Source: Cetobacterium_A somerae
GTDB lineage: Bacteria > Fusobacteriota > Fusobacteriia > Fusobacteriales > Fusobacteriaceae
Direction: 5' to 3' (one strand)
Assembly: GCF_044784365.2 (NCBI RefSeq)
Contig: NZ_CP173065.2
Length of the DNA stretch: 64,000 nt
Notes under the pieces: model-generated
Told to the model about the DNA's origin: nothing
What the model saw: the letters and a program-made list of their open reading frames with translations, nothing else
Databases searched by the model: none
Made by a program: the position numbers and the translations under genes
In this document: positions 8,268-16,931 of the stretch, piece by piece
Layout: each line of letters begins with the position of its first letter
Position numbering within the stretch: the first letter of the stretch is position 1

Positions 8268-8909
8268 ATGAATATAATGTTATTCGGAGCACCAGGTGCT
8301 GGAAAAGGAACACAAGCGAAATTCATAATTGATAAATATGGAATTCCACAAATTTCAACTGGTGATATGCTAAGAGCTGCTATATCAGAAGGAACTGAAA
8401 TGGGAATGGAAGCTAAGAAATTTATGGATGAAGGAAAATTAGTTCCAGATTCAACTATAATAGGAATAATAAAAGATAGATTATCACAGGAAGACTGTAA
8501 AAAAGGATTTATTTTAGATGGATTTCCAAGAACATTAGCGCAAGCAGAAGCATTAGAGGTACTATTAAAAGAATTAAATATGAATTTAGATAAAGTTATC
8601 TCTTTAAATGTTCCTGATTCATTAATAGTTGGAAGAGTAGTTGGAAGAAGAGTTTGTCCAAACTGTGGAGCATCTTTCCATATTGAAAATAATCCACCAA
8701 AAGTAGAGGGGAAATGTGACTACTGTGGATCAGACTTAATTATAAGAAAAGATGATAATAAGGACACTGTTGAAAAAAGATTATCTGCATATCATGAGCA
8801 AACAGCACCTCTATTTAATTTTTACTCTGAAAGAGGAGTAATGGTAGAGTTAGACGGAACTAAAGAGATAAATGAAATTGCAAAGGAAATCTTTAATATT
8901 TTAGGATAA
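8268..8909 (+). CDS. adk: Adenylate kinase with zinc LID
   Basis: Adenylate kinase, 213 residues, interconverts ATP + AMP and 2 ADP. The P-loop GAPGAGKGT covers residues 7-15, and the AMP site STGDMLRAA follows. The LID carries four cysteines, C130, C133, C150 and C153, the zinc-binding arrangement known from Gram-positive enzymes. The start was set at 8268 because AAAGGAG (8252-8258) lies 9 bases before it; in-frame codons further upstream overlap the terminator and ribosome-binding site. Confidence 0.97.
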   Translation: MNIMLFGAPGAGKGTQAKFIIDKYGIPQISTGDMLRAAISEGTEMGMEAKKFMDEGKLVPDSTIIGIIKDRLSQEDCKKGFILDGFPRTLAQAEALEVLLKELNMNLDKVISLNVPDSLIVGRVVGRRVCPNCGASFHIENNPPKVEGKCDYCGSDLIIRKDDNKDTVEKRLSAYHEQTAPLFNFYSERGVMVELDGTKEINEIAKEIFNILG

Positions 8910-8934
8910 CTTTAGAAACCCAGAAAGGAAAATT

Positions 8935-9702
8935 ATGGTTATAATAAAAACTAGAGAAGAAATAGAAAAAATAAAAAAACCATGTCAATTAATTGCAAGA
9001 TTATATACAGAATATCTACCAAAATATATAAAACCTGGAATTTCTACATATGAATTAAATAAAATTATTGAAGATTATTTAATTGATAATGGTGCAGAAC
9101 CAGCTACAATAGGTGTTGGAGGACCAATAAATCCTTATCCAGCAGGTTCTTGTATCTCTGTAAATGAAGAGGTAGTTCATGGGGTTCCAAAAAATGACAA
9201 AATTCTTCAAAATGGAGATATTGTAAGTGTTGATGTAGTAGCAAGAATAGATGGATTTTATGGAGATTCAGCAATAACATATGCAGTAGGTGAAATTGAT
9301 GAAGAATCACAAAAATTAATTGATGTTACTAGAGAAGCGAGAAGAATTGGAATTGAAGAAGCAGTTGCAGGAAATAGACTTGGTGATATAGGAAATGCAA
9401 TCCAAAAATATGTAGAATCAAATGGATTTACTGTAGTTAAAGATTTTGCTGGGCACGGAGTAGGAAAAGCTATGCATGAAGATCCTTGTATCCCAAACTT
9501 TGGTAGAAAAGGTAGAGGGTTAAAAATCGAGGAAGGTATGGTTTTAGCTATAGAACCAATGGTTAACATTGGAACTTACAAAGTGAATATAACTAATGAT
9601 GGATGGACAGTAGTAACAAGAGATGGGAAGCGTTCAGCACATTTCGAGCACACTGTTGCCATAATAGATGGAAAACCTGTTGTTTTAACTGAGTTAGACT
9701 AA
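8935..9702 (+). CDS. map: Methionine aminopeptidase, type I
   Basis: MetAP, 255 residues, removes the initiator methionine from nascent proteins. The pita-bread fold's five metal ligands can be placed at D100, D111, H174, E207 and E238, with spacing matching the E. coli enzyme. FAGHGVGKAMHEDP is the signature. It lacks an N-terminal zinc-finger extension. AAAGGAAAA precedes the ATG. It is the usual partner of adk upstream of infA. Confidence 0.97.
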   Translation: MVIIKTREEIEKIKKPCQLIARLYTEYLPKYIKPGISTYELNKIIEDYLIDNGAEPATIGVGGPINPYPAGSCISVNEEVVHGVPKNDKILQNGDIVSVDVVARIDGFYGDSAITYAVGEIDEESQKLIDVTREARRIGIEEAVAGNRLGDIGNAIQKYVESNGFTVVKDFAGHGVGKAMHEDPCIPNFGRKGRGLKIEEGMVLAIEPMVNIGTYKVNITNDGWTVVTRDGKRSAHFEHTVAIIDGKPVVLTELD

Positions 9703-9734
9703 TAAAAATAACAATAAAAATGTTAAAAATTAGC

Positions 9735-9763
9735 TAGACTTTTTGTAAAATAAATGTTAAAAT
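9735..9763 (+). promoter_or_regulatory. Candidate sigma-70 promoter for infA-rpmJ-rpsM
   Basis: TAGACT (9735-9740) and TAAAAT (9758-9763) are separated by 17 bases, about 30 bases upstream of the infA start, in an AT-rich gap after map. The -35 box matches only four of six consensus positions. It would let the infA-alpha segment be expressed independently of the spc segment. Confidence 0.45.
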
Positions 9764-9793
9764 AATATGAATTTCTGTTCGATAGGAGGTAGT

Positions 9794-10012
9794 ATGTCGA
9801 AAAAGGATGTTATCGAATTAGAAGGAACTATATTAGAGGCCCTTCCAAATGCGATGTTTAAGGTTGAATTAGAAAATGGACACACAATTTTAGGGCACAT
9901 CTCTGGTAAAATGAGAATGAATTACATTAAAATTTTACCTGGAGACAAAGTAACGGTACAAATTTCTCCATATGATTTATCTAGGGGAAGAATAGTATAC
10001 AGAAAAAAGTAA
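9794..10012 (+). CDS. infA: Translation initiation factor IF-1
   Basis: IF-1, 72 residues, is an S1/OB-fold protein that occupies the 30S A site during initiation. MSKKDVIELEGTILEALPNAMFKVELENG and the end SPYDLSRGRIVYRKK are diagnostic. The start is 9794, with AGGAGGT at 9784-9790; an upstream in-frame extension is not conserved. It is followed by rpmJ, as in many bacteria. Confidence 0.97.
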   Translation: MSKKDVIELEGTILEALPNAMFKVELENGHTILGHISGKMRMNYIKILPGDKVTVQISPYDLSRGRIVYRKK

Positions 10013-10040
10013 AGTTATGATCACGAGAGGAGGTAATTAA

Positions 10041-10154
10041 GTGAAAGTAAGAGTATCAATTAAGCCTATTTGTGACAAATGTAAAGTTATCAAGAGACAC
10101 GGGAAAATCAGAGTAATCTGTGAAAACCCTAAGCACAAACAAGTACAAGGATAA
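10041..10154 (+). CDS. rpmJ: 50S ribosomal protein L36, zinc form
   Basis: L36, 37 residues, is the smallest large-subunit protein. It starts at GTG behind GAGAGGAGG and translates as MKVRVSIKPICDKCKVI... The zinc ribbon is intact, with C11, C14, C27 and H32, so this is the C+ paralogue. It sits between infA and the rpsM leader. Confidence 0.96.
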   Translation: MKVRVSIKPICDKCKVIKRHGKIRVICENPKHKQVQG

Positions 10155-10172
10155 CTTGAAAAGTTTTGCAAA

Positions 10173-10311
10173 CTAGTACTGACATGGGAAGTACTGTAAA
10201 GGTATGTTAGGCTGTAGAGCTAGTACTCGAAAGAGGCATACCGAAGAAAGTCTTAGTCAGTTAATATACTGACGGATATATAAAATTTTCGGAAGAGGAG
10301 GAAAAATTTTG
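10173..10311 (+). promoter_or_regulatory. Structured leader upstream of rpsM
   Basis: The 154-base gap between rpmJ and rpsM can fold extensively. AGTACT (10175-10180) pairs with AGTACT (10190-10195). GGTATG (10201-10206) pairs with CATACC (10237-10242) and encloses two hairpins, GCT-AGC (10211-10220) and CTC-GAAA-GAG (10226-10235). GTCAGT (10256-10261) pairs with ACTGAC (10268-10273). AAAATTTT (10282-10289) can pair with the same palindrome at 10303-10310, putting the Shine-Dalgarno site in a loop and the TTG start at its base. This looks like a ribosomal-protein autoregulatory leader; no known family was recognised. Confidence 0.6.
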
Positions 10312-10665
10312 GCTAGAATCGCAGGAGTAGATATTCCTAGAAACAAAAGAATAGAGATTGCTCTAACTTACGTTTACGGAATTGGAAAACCAACTTCACA
10401 AAAAGTATTAACAGAAGCAGGAGTAAACTTTGACACTAGAGTAAAGGATTTAACTGAAGAAGAGTTAAACAAAATCAGAGCCATTGTTGAAACTATCAAG
10501 GTAGAGGGAGATCTTAGAAAAGAGATCAGACTTGCAATAAAGAGACTTATGGACATCAGATGTTACAGAGGTTCAAGACACAAGATGAACTTACCAGTAA
10601 GAGGACAAAAGTCAAAAACAAATGCAAGAACTAGAAAAGGACCTAAAAAGCCTATAAAGAGATAG
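10309..10665 (+). CDS. rpsM: 30S ribosomal protein S13
   Basis: S13, 118 residues, forms bridges to the large subunit from the 30S head. MARIAGVDIPRNKRIEIALTYVYGIG and the end PVRGQKSKTNARTRKGPKKPIKR are diagnostic. The start is TTG after GAGGAGG and may be sequestered by a leader hairpin. It opens the alpha-operon segment rpsM-rpsK-rpsD-rpoA-rplQ. Confidence 0.97.
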   Translation: MARIAGVDIPRNKRIEIALTYVYGIGKPTSQKVLTEAGVNFDTRVKDLTEEELNKIRAIVETIKVEGDLRKEIRLAIKRLMDIRCYRGSRHKMNLPVRGQKSKTNARTRKGPKKPIKR

Positions 10666-10721
10666 TTTAAAGCTAATTGTAGTATATAAGAACGGAATTT
10701 TATCGTAAGGAGGTAGCTAAA

Positions 10722-11111
10722 TTGGCTAAGAAGAAAGTAGCTAAAATCAAGAAGAAATTGAAAAATATTCCTAACGGAGTAGCTCATATACACTCAACTT
10801 TCAACAACACAATAGTAGCAATTACTGATGTGGAAGGTAAAGTAGTAAGCTGGAAATCAGGAGGAACTTCTGGTTTTAAGGGAACTAAAAAAGGAACTCC
10901 ATTCGCAGCTCAAATCGCAGCAGAGCAAGCAGCTCATATTGCAATGGAAAACGGAATGAAGAAGGTTGAAGTAAAAGTGAAAGGACCTGGATCAGGTAGA
11001 GAAGCATGTATAAGATCTCTACAGGCAGCAGGATTAGAGGTTACAAAGATAACTGACGTAACTCCAGTTCCACACAACGGATGTAGACCACCAAAAAGAA
11101 GAAGAGTGTAA
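10722..11111 (+). CDS. rpsK: 30S ribosomal protein S11
   Basis: S11, 129 residues, lies in the platform near the E site. GVAHIHSTFNNTIVAITD and VTPVPHNGCRPPKRRRV are diagnostic. It starts at TTG with AAGGAGG upstream. It is part of the alpha operon. Confidence 0.97.
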   Translation: MAKKKVAKIKKKLKNIPNGVAHIHSTFNNTIVAITDVEGKVVSWKSGGTSGFKGTKKGTPFAAQIAAEQAAHIAMENGMKKVEVKVKGPGSGREACIRSLQAAGLEVTKITDVTPVPHNGCRPPKRRRV

Positions 11112-11154
11112 TACACTTTTCTAAGCTCATTATCGTAGAAATTTATTAAGTGTA
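11112..11154 (+). other. Hairpin between rpsK and rpsD
   Basis: TACACTT (11112-11118) pairs with AAGTGTA (11148-11154), and TTCT (11119-11122) can pair with AGAA (11137-11140). The structure ends directly at the rpsD Shine-Dalgarno site (AAGGAGG). There is no T-run, so it is not a terminator. It may influence rpsD translation or mRNA processing. Confidence 0.4.
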
Positions 11155-11172
11155 AGGAGGAACAATAAAGAG

Positions 11173-11760
11173 ATGGCAAGAAATAGACAACCTGTTTTAA
11201 AGAAATGTAGAGCTCTTGGAATCGACCCAGTTGTTTTAGGAGTTAACAAATCTTCTAATAGAGGGCCAAGACCAAATGCAAATAGAAAGCCTACAGAGTA
11301 TGCAATTCAGTTAAACGAAAAGCAAAAAGCTAAATTTATATACAATGTAATGGAGAAGCAATTCAGAAAATTATATGATGAGGCTTCAAGAAAGGATGGA
11401 GTTACTGGTTTAACTTTAATCCAATATTTAGAGAGAAGATTAGAGAACGTAGTTTACAGACTAGGATTCGCTAAAACTAGAAGACAAGCTAGACAAATAG
11501 TGTCTCACGGACACGTTGCTGTTAACGGAAGAAGAGTTAACATCGCATCTTATAGAGTAAAAGCAGGGGATGTAGTATCTGTAATTGAGAACTCAAAAAA
11601 TATCGAGTTAATCAAATCTGCAGTAGAAGAGAAAACAGTTCCAGCATGGTTAGAGTTAGATAAAGCTAACTTCGCAGGAAAAGTTCTTCAGAACCCAACT
11701 AAAGACGATTTAGATTTCGATTTAAACGAAGCTTTAATAGTTGAGTTCTATTCAAGATAA
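11173..11760 (+). CDS. rpsD: 30S ribosomal protein S4
   Basis: S4, 195 residues, nucleates 30S assembly and in several bacteria represses its own operon. The S4 domain (YLERRLENVVYRLGFAKTRRQARQIVSHGHVAVNGRRVNIASYRVKAGD) is intact. The N-terminal CX3C...CX2C zinc knuckle of some S4 proteins is absent. It starts at ATG after AAGGAGG, in the usual place before rpoA. Confidence 0.97.
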   Translation: MARNRQPVLKKCRALGIDPVVLGVNKSSNRGPRPNANRKPTEYAIQLNEKQKAKFIYNVMEKQFRKLYDEASRKDGVTGLTLIQYLERRLENVVYRLGFAKTRRQARQIVSHGHVAVNGRRVNIASYRVKAGDVVSVIENSKNIELIKSAVEEKTVPAWLELDKANFAGKVLQNPTKDDLDFDLNEALIVEFYSR

Positions 11761-11786
11761 TAAATCCTTTGACAGGAGTTGATTAA

Positions 11787-12764
11787 ATGTTAAAAATAGA
11801 AAAACATGCTAAGGGTATTAACATTACCGAATTAAAAACAAGTGACTTTTCTGGTCAATATGTTATAGAACCTTTATATAGAGGATATGGACATACAATT
11901 GGTAATGCTTTGAGAAGAGTTTTACTATCATCTATACCTGGTGCTGCCGTTAAAGGTGTTAGAATCGACGGAGTACTAAGCGAGTTTTCAGTTATGGAAG
12001 GTGTTAAAGAGGCTGTAACTGAAATAATGCTAAATGTAAAAGAGGTAGTAATAAAGGCAGAAACTGCTGGAGAAAGAAAAATGACTCTTTCTGCAAAGGG
12101 ACCTAAGACTGTTACAGCTGCTGATATAATACCAGATATCGGATTAGAGATTGTAAATCCAGATCAAATTATTTGTACATTAACTACAGATAGAGAGATC
12201 GATATGGAATTCATAGTTGATACTGGTGAAGGATTTGTTGTTGCTGAAGAGATAGAGAAAAAAGATTGGGCTGTAGATTTTATAGCAGTTGATGCTATAT
12301 ATACACCAATCAGAAAAGTATCTTACTCAGTTCAGGATACAATGGTTGGAAGAATGACTGATTTCGATAAGTTAACTTTAAACATAGAAACAGACGGAAG
12401 TGTTGAGATAAGAGATGCTATTTCTTATGCAATAGAGCTTCTAAAGTATCATTTAGATCCGTTCCTTGACTTAGGGAATAGAATGGATCACTTAAGAGTA
12501 GATCTTGAGGAAGAGGAGGAAACTCCTACATCAACTGCTAAGGCTGATGATGTATTAAATACAAGAATAGAAGAGCTAGATTTAACAGTTAGATCATTTA
12601 ACTGTTTAAAGAAAGCTGGAATAGAGGAAGTTGGACAGTTGGCAAGAATGTCAATGAACGAACTTCTAAAAATAAAGAATCTAGGAAGAAAATCACTAGA
12701 TGAGATCCTTGAAAAGATGAAAGAACTTGGGTTCGATCTAAATGGAAATGGATCTGTAGAATAA
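11787..12764 (+). CDS. rpoA: RNA polymerase alpha subunit
   Basis: The alpha subunit, 325 residues, nucleates RNA polymerase assembly and contacts UP elements and activators. The N-terminal domain includes PLYRGYGHTIGNALRRVLLSSIPGAAV. A short acidic linker (LEEEEETPTSTA) leads to a complete C-terminal domain with LDLTVRSFNCLKKAGIEEVGQL and MKNLGRKSLDEI-like helix-hairpin-helix motifs. The length is normal. Confidence 0.98.
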   Translation: MLKIEKHAKGINITELKTSDFSGQYVIEPLYRGYGHTIGNALRRVLLSSIPGAAVKGVRIDGVLSEFSVMEGVKEAVTEIMLNVKEVVIKAETAGERKMTLSAKGPKTVTAADIIPDIGLEIVNPDQIICTLTTDREIDMEFIVDTGEGFVVAEEIEKKDWAVDFIAVDAIYTPIRKVSYSVQDTMVGRMTDFDKLTLNIETDGSVEIRDAISYAIELLKYHLDPFLDLGNRMDHLRVDLEEEEETPTSTAKADDVLNTRIEELDLTVRSFNCLKKAGIEEVGQLARMSMNELLKIKNLGRKSLDEILEKMKELGFDLNGNGSVE

Positions 12765-12788
12765 TTAGATAAGGAGGCTAACTGACTA

Positions 12789-13139
12789 ATGAACCACAAT
12801 AAATCATATAGAAAGTTAGGGAGAAGAGCTGACCATAGAAAAGCTATGTTAATGAACTTAACAATATCTCTAATTTTATCAGATAGAATAGAAACTACTG
12901 TTACTAGAGCAAAAGAGCTTAGAAAGTTTGCTGAGAGAATGGTTACTCTTGGTAAAAAAGGAACTCTTGCGCACAGAAGACAAGCTTTCGCTTTCTTAAG
13001 AAGCGAAGAGGCTGTAGCTAAGTTATTTAATGATTTAGCACCAAAGTACGCTGAGAGAAACGGTGGATACACAAGAATCATCAGAACTTCTGTAAGAAAG
13101 GGAGATTCTGCTGAGATGGCTATAATCGAATTAGTTTAA
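12789..13139 (+). CDS. rplQ: 50S ribosomal protein L17
   Basis: L17, 116 residues, lies near the tunnel exit. MNHNKSYRKLGRRADHRKAMLMNL and the end GGYTRIIRTSVRKGDSAEMAIIELV are diagnostic. AAGGAGG precedes the ATG. It ends the ribosomal supercluster and is followed by a strong terminator. Confidence 0.97.
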   Translation: MNHNKSYRKLGRRADHRKAMLMNLTISLILSDRIETTVTRAKELRKFAERMVTLGKKGTLAHRRQAFAFLRSEEAVAKLFNDLAPKYAERNGGYTRIIRTSVRKGDSAEMAIIELV

Positions 13140-13154
13140 TTCTAATTCGTTTGA

Positions 13155-13187
13155 AAGGAGAACTACATTGTAGTTCTCCTTTTTTTA
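13155..13187 (+). terminator. Rho-independent terminator after rplQ
   Basis: The stem GGAGAACTA (13157-13165) with TAGTTCTCC (13171-13179) and loop CATTG is followed by a run of T. It ends the long ribosomal transcription unit. Confidence 0.9.
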
Positions 13188-13285
13188 TTTGAATACTACA
13201 ATAATAAACAAAATAAAAAAAATGTCCTAAATTTTAATTATTGTATACAAAAACTTTTTTTTCTTCAAAAAACAAACAAAATGTA

Positions 13286-13314
13286 TTGCAAATTAGAATT
13301 GTTTAATGTATAAT
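13286..13314 (+). promoter_or_regulatory. Promoter of the cold-shock gene
   Basis: TTGCAA (13286-13291) and a perfect TATAAT (13309-13314) are 17 bases apart. The predicted start near 13321 gives a leader of about 50 bases, including a possible imperfect hairpin (about 13323-13341). The surrounding gap from rplQ holds nothing else recognisable. Confidence 0.8.
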
Positions 13315-13372
13315 ATATCCATAAAGTGCCTAGGGGGACTTATATATATTTTTATATTATTTGGAGGTTAAG

Positions 13373-13573
13373 ATGTTAAAGGGAACTGTTAAATGGTTTA
13401 ACAAAGAAAAAGGATTTGGTTTTGTAACATGTGAAGAGGGGAAAGATTATTTCGTACACTTTACTGGAATTATCGGGGATGGATTTAGAACTTTAGAAGA
13501 GGGTCAAAATGTTTCATTTATCGTAGAAGAAGGAAACAAGGGACCAATAGCTAAAGAAGTAACTGCAGCTTAA
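13373..13573 (+). CDS. Cold-shock protein, CspA family
   Basis: This is a 66-residue single cold-shock domain that binds single-stranded RNA or DNA and acts as an RNA chaperone. The RNP1-like motif KGFGFV and the RNP2-like motif YFVHF are visible. The start is 13373, behind TTGGAGG at 13361-13367, rather than an upstream in-frame codon inside that site. It is a single-gene unit with its own promoter and terminator. Confidence 0.93.
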   Translation: MLKGTVKWFNKEKGFGFVTCEEGKDYFVHFTGIIGDGFRTLEEGQNVSFIVEEGNKGPIAKEVTAA

Positions 13574-13589
13574 TATAGATATGAAACCA

Positions 13590-13620
13590 AGAGTGAAATT
13601 AACATTTCACTCTTTTTTTT
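13590..13620 (+). terminator. Terminator after the cold-shock gene
   Basis: AGAGTGAAAT (13590-13599) pairs with ATTTCACTCT (13604-13613) around TAAC and is followed by a run of eight T. Confidence 0.9.
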
Positions 13621-13678
13621 ATAAAAAAAATCAGAAAATATGTTAGAATATAGTATATTCTATTTTAAGGAGATGGCA

Positions 13679-14275
13679 ATGATATTAGGATTAACTGGTG
13701 GCATAGGAAGTGGAAAATCTACAGTTAGTAAAATCTTTTTATCTATGGGAATTAAAGTTTTTGATGCTGATTTAATAGCTAAAGACATTTTAGAAACTGA
13801 ACAAGTAAAAGAGGAAATAAAAGAAAAACTCGGAAAAGAGTTTATAAATTTAAAAAGTAATTCTGTAGATAAAGAATTATTAAAAAAAGAGGTTTTTAAT
13901 AACTCAAAAAAATTAAATATATTAAATGGAATAGTTCATCCTAGAGTTGTAGATATATATAAAAAAAAATATTTAGAATTTAAAGATAAAAAAGAGATTG
14001 TAATTTTTGATGTTCCATTATTGTTTGAAGTTAATTTAGAGAGATATTGTGATAAGGTAATAGTTGTAGATATAGATTTAAAGGTCCAAATAGAAAGAAT
14101 TAAAAATAGGGATAATATTGACGTTGCTCTAATAAATAAAATAATAGCTGCTCAAATGTCTAGAGAAGAAAGAAATATAAAAGCAGATATTTTAATTGAA
14201 AATAATGGAAGTTTAGAGGAGTTAAAACAAAAAATAGAAAAAATAATCAAAGATATAGAAAGAGGAAAAATATGA
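13679..14275 (+). CDS. coaE: Dephospho-CoA kinase
   Basis: CoaE, 198 residues, phosphorylates the 3'-hydroxyl of dephospho-CoA in the last step of CoA synthesis. The P-loop GLTGGIGSGKST is near the N-terminus, and DADLIA and VFDVPLLFE follow. AAGGAG (13667-13672) lies 6 bases before 13679, which favours this ATG over the one at 13673. The stop overlaps the next start as ATGA. A run of nine A inside the gene keeps frame. Confidence 0.95.
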   Translation: MILGLTGGIGSGKSTVSKIFLSMGIKVFDADLIAKDILETEQVKEEIKEKLGKEFINLKSNSVDKELLKKEVFNNSKKLNILNGIVHPRVVDIYKKKYLEFKDKKEIVIFDVPLLFEVNLERYCDKVIVVDIDLKVQIERIKNRDNIDVALINKIIAAQMSREERNIKADILIENNGSLEELKQKIEKIIKDIERGKI

Positions 14276-16422
14276 AAATAGTTGCTCCAGCAGGAAGCAT
14301 TGAAAGATTTCACGCCGCTATAAAAGCAGGTGCAGACGAGATATACATGGGATTAAAAGGTTTTGGTGCAAGAAGGAACGCTGTAAATTTGACTTTAGAA
14401 GAGTATAAAGAAGCATTAGATTATGCACATGCAAGAGGAGTAAAAGTATTCTTAACATTGAATACTATAATGATGGATGTTGAGATAGAAGCAATAGCTA
14501 TAAATTTAAGAGAACTATATAAACATGGATTAGATGCAGTTATTGTTCAAGATTTTGGATTAGCAGAGTTTATAAAAATTAATTTTCCTGGGTTAGAGCT
14601 ACATGGAAGTACACAAATGACTGTAGCAAATCATATAGAGGCAAATTATTTAAAATCTATTGGTTTTGAAAGAGTTGTTTTACCTAGAGAGTTAACTTTT
14701 GAAGAGATAAAAGAAATAAGAGAAAAAAGTGATATTGAGTTAGAGATATTTGTTTCAGGAGCATTATGCATATCTTATTCAGGGAATTGCTATATGAGCA
14801 GTTTTATAGGTGGACGTAGTGGAAATAGAGGAATGTGTGCACAACCTTGTAGAAAAAAATATACTTCTGATGGAAATGATGAAGGGTATACTTTAAGCCC
14901 AAAAGATCAGTTATATGGATACGATGAAATTCAAAAATTAAAAGAGATTGGGATAGATAGTATTAAGTTAGAAGGAAGAATGAAAGAACCTAATTATGTA
15001 TTTCAAACAGTTAATTATTATAAAGAGTTAATTGATGGAAATAACATTGAAGAAAAAAGTTCACAAATATTTAATAGAGGTTATAGTACTGGGTATTTTT
15101 ATAAAGATAGAAAAGATATAATGAATAAAAGTTTTGCCAGCCATTTAGGAAAAAATCTAGGAGAATTTAATGGAAAAGAATTAAAATTGAAAGAAAAAAT
15201 AATCTTAGGAGATGGAATAACTTTTTTATCCAAAGATTATGAAAAAATTGGTGGAACTTATATAAATAAAATAGATACTAGATTTGAGAGAAGTAAAAGA
15301 GAAGCTAACATTGGAGAAACTTTAATATTAAGAGATATTCCAAAAGAAACAAAGTATATATATAGAAATTACTCTAAAGAAATTAGTGATTTAATTGAAT
15401 CAAAAATGAAAACAACAGATAAAAAACATGTTATAGATATAGAATTCAAAGGTAAAATTGGAGAGAGAGCTAAAGTAATAGTTTCAACATTAAATAATAG
15501 ATTTGAACTAATAAAAGTATCATTAGAAAGCGAAGAGACAATAGAAAAAGCTAAAAATAAAGGTACATCACAGGATGTTATAAGTGAGAAGTTATTAGAG
15601 ATAGGTGATACAACATTTGTTGGATTTATAAAAAATATTGAAATAGATGAGAATATATTTTTACCAATTTCTACGTTAAAACAATTAAAAAGAGATGCGG
15701 TAAAACTTCTTCTAGAAAAGTTAATATTAAGTTATAGGAAAGAAAGCTGTAATGAGTTAGTAAAATTATCTAAAAAAGAGGTTAGTGAAAAAAGTAGTAT
15801 ATTATCAGCAATAGTTTCAACAGATGAACAAAAAAATATTTTAATTTCTTACGGAATAGATAAGATATATTTTAAAGGGTATGATGTAGCAAGAGAAGAA
15901 AATTTAGAAAAAATAGATTTATCAAATAAAATGGCAAGTAATTTATACCAAGCTTTAGAAAATAAAAATACACAAATAACACTGGGATGGAATTTAAATA
16001 TATCAAATCGTTATGCCTTTGACCACTTCTCTAATATAGAGAAAATAGACACAATTATAGTTTCTCCTGAAATTAGTTATAGAAGATTAGAAGAGATGGG
16101 AGAAACAAAAATAAAAAAAGCTATATTAGCATATGGAAGACCAAGAGCTATGTATACAGAGTTATCTTTAGGAGATGAAGAAGTAAAGGTTATAGAAAAT
16201 GAGCAAGGAGATAAGTTTACAATAATAAAAAATAGTATAGGAAATAGTGAGATTTATTTAGAAAAGCCATTAAATATACTTAAAGATAGAAAATATTTAG
16301 AAAAAATTGGAATCTCTGAACTAGTTTTAGAGTTTACAACTGAAACACCTGAGGAGATAAAAGATATTCTAGATGGAAAGGGAATGTATAAACCTTATAA
16401 CTATGAAAAAGGAGTGTTTTAA
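14272..16422 (+). CDS. U32 peptidase family protein, RlhA-like
   Basis: This 716-residue protein of the U32 family (collagenase-like) has the usual TIM-barrel start KIVAPAGSIERFHAAIKAGADEIYMGLKGFGAR. Four cysteines, C166, C173, C189 and C193, match the iron-sulfur cluster ligands known in U32 proteins. Its size and C-terminal extension resemble E. coli RlhA, which hydroxylates C2501 of 23S rRNA using prephenate-derived chemistry, so an RNA-modifying role is more likely than proteolysis. It overlaps coaE by 4 bases and abuts pgpA, indicating one operon. Confidence 0.85.
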   Translation: MKIVAPAGSIERFHAAIKAGADEIYMGLKGFGARRNAVNLTLEEYKEALDYAHARGVKVFLTLNTIMMDVEIEAIAINLRELYKHGLDAVIVQDFGLAEFIKINFPGLELHGSTQMTVANHIEANYLKSIGFERVVLPRELTFEEIKEIREKSDIELEIFVSGALCISYSGNCYMSSFIGGRSGNRGMCAQPCRKKYTSDGNDEGYTLSPKDQLYGYDEIQKLKEIGIDSIKLEGRMKEPNYVFQTVNYYKELIDGNNIEEKSSQIFNRGYSTGYFYKDRKDIMNKSFASHLGKNLGEFNGKELKLKEKIILGDGITFLSKDYEKIGGTYINKIDTRFERSKREANIGETLILRDIPKETKYIYRNYSKEISDLIESKMKTTDKKHVIDIEFKGKIGERAKVIVSTLNNRFELIKVSLESEETIEKAKNKGTSQDVISEKLLEIGDTTFVGFIKNIEIDENIFLPISTLKQLKRDAVKLLLEKLILSYRKESCNELVKLSKKEVSEKSSILSAIVSTDEQKNILISYGIDKIYFKGYDVAREENLEKIDLSNKMASNLYQALENKNTQITLGWNLNISNRYAFDHFSNIEKIDTIIVSPEISYRRLEEMGETKIKKAILAYGRPRAMYTELSLGDEEVKVIENEQGDKFTIIKNSIGNSEIYLEKPLNILKDRKYLEKIGISELVLEFTTETPEEIKDILDGKGMYKPYNYEKGVF

Positions 16423-16919
16423 TGAATAGAAAAGTAGTTAAAAATTTAGCAACAGTATTTGGTTTAGGAGAGATGCCAGTAGCTCCAGGAACTTTTGGAA
16501 CTCTAGGAGGAATTCCAATATATGTAGGATTGGTACTTTTAAAAAAAATATTTCCAAATAATATGATTTATAACTCGTTTTACTTTATGTTTTTAATGAC
16601 ATTCTTTGCAATTTCTGTTTATATTTGCGATATAGCAGAAAGAGAAATTTTTAAAGAGAAAGATCCCCAAAAAGTTGTAATAGATGAGGTATTAGGATTT
16701 TTGACGACACTTTTTTTAATAAATCCAGTTGGTATATTTCAAACTATTATGGCTATAATAATAGGATTTGTAATCTTTAGATTTTTTGATATAACTAAAA
16801 TAGGTCCTATTTATAAATCGCAATTTTTTGGAAATGGAGTTGGAGTTGTTTTAGATGACTTTTTAGCTGGAGTTATTGGGAATTTTTTAATGGTTTGTAT
16901 ATGGACAATATTTTTCTAA
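16422..16919 (+). CDS. pgpA: Phosphatidylglycerophosphatase A
   Basis: PgpA, 165 residues, is a membrane phosphatase that makes phosphatidylglycerol from phosphatidylglycerophosphate. The GLGEMPVAPGTFGTLGG and DEVLGF motifs and the final FFGNGVGVVLDDFLAG segment are characteristic, with three to four hydrophobic spans. It overlaps the previous stop by one base and is followed by cinA, a common neighbour. Confidence 0.9.
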   Translation: MNRKVVKNLATVFGLGEMPVAPGTFGTLGGIPIYVGLVLLKKIFPNNMIYNSFYFMFLMTFFAISVYICDIAEREIFKEKDPQKVVIDEVLGFLTTLFLINPVGIFQTIMAIIIGFVIFRFFDITKIGPIYKSQFFGNGVGVVLDDFLAGVIGNFLMVCIWTIFF

Positions 16920-16931
16920 GAGGTAGATAAA

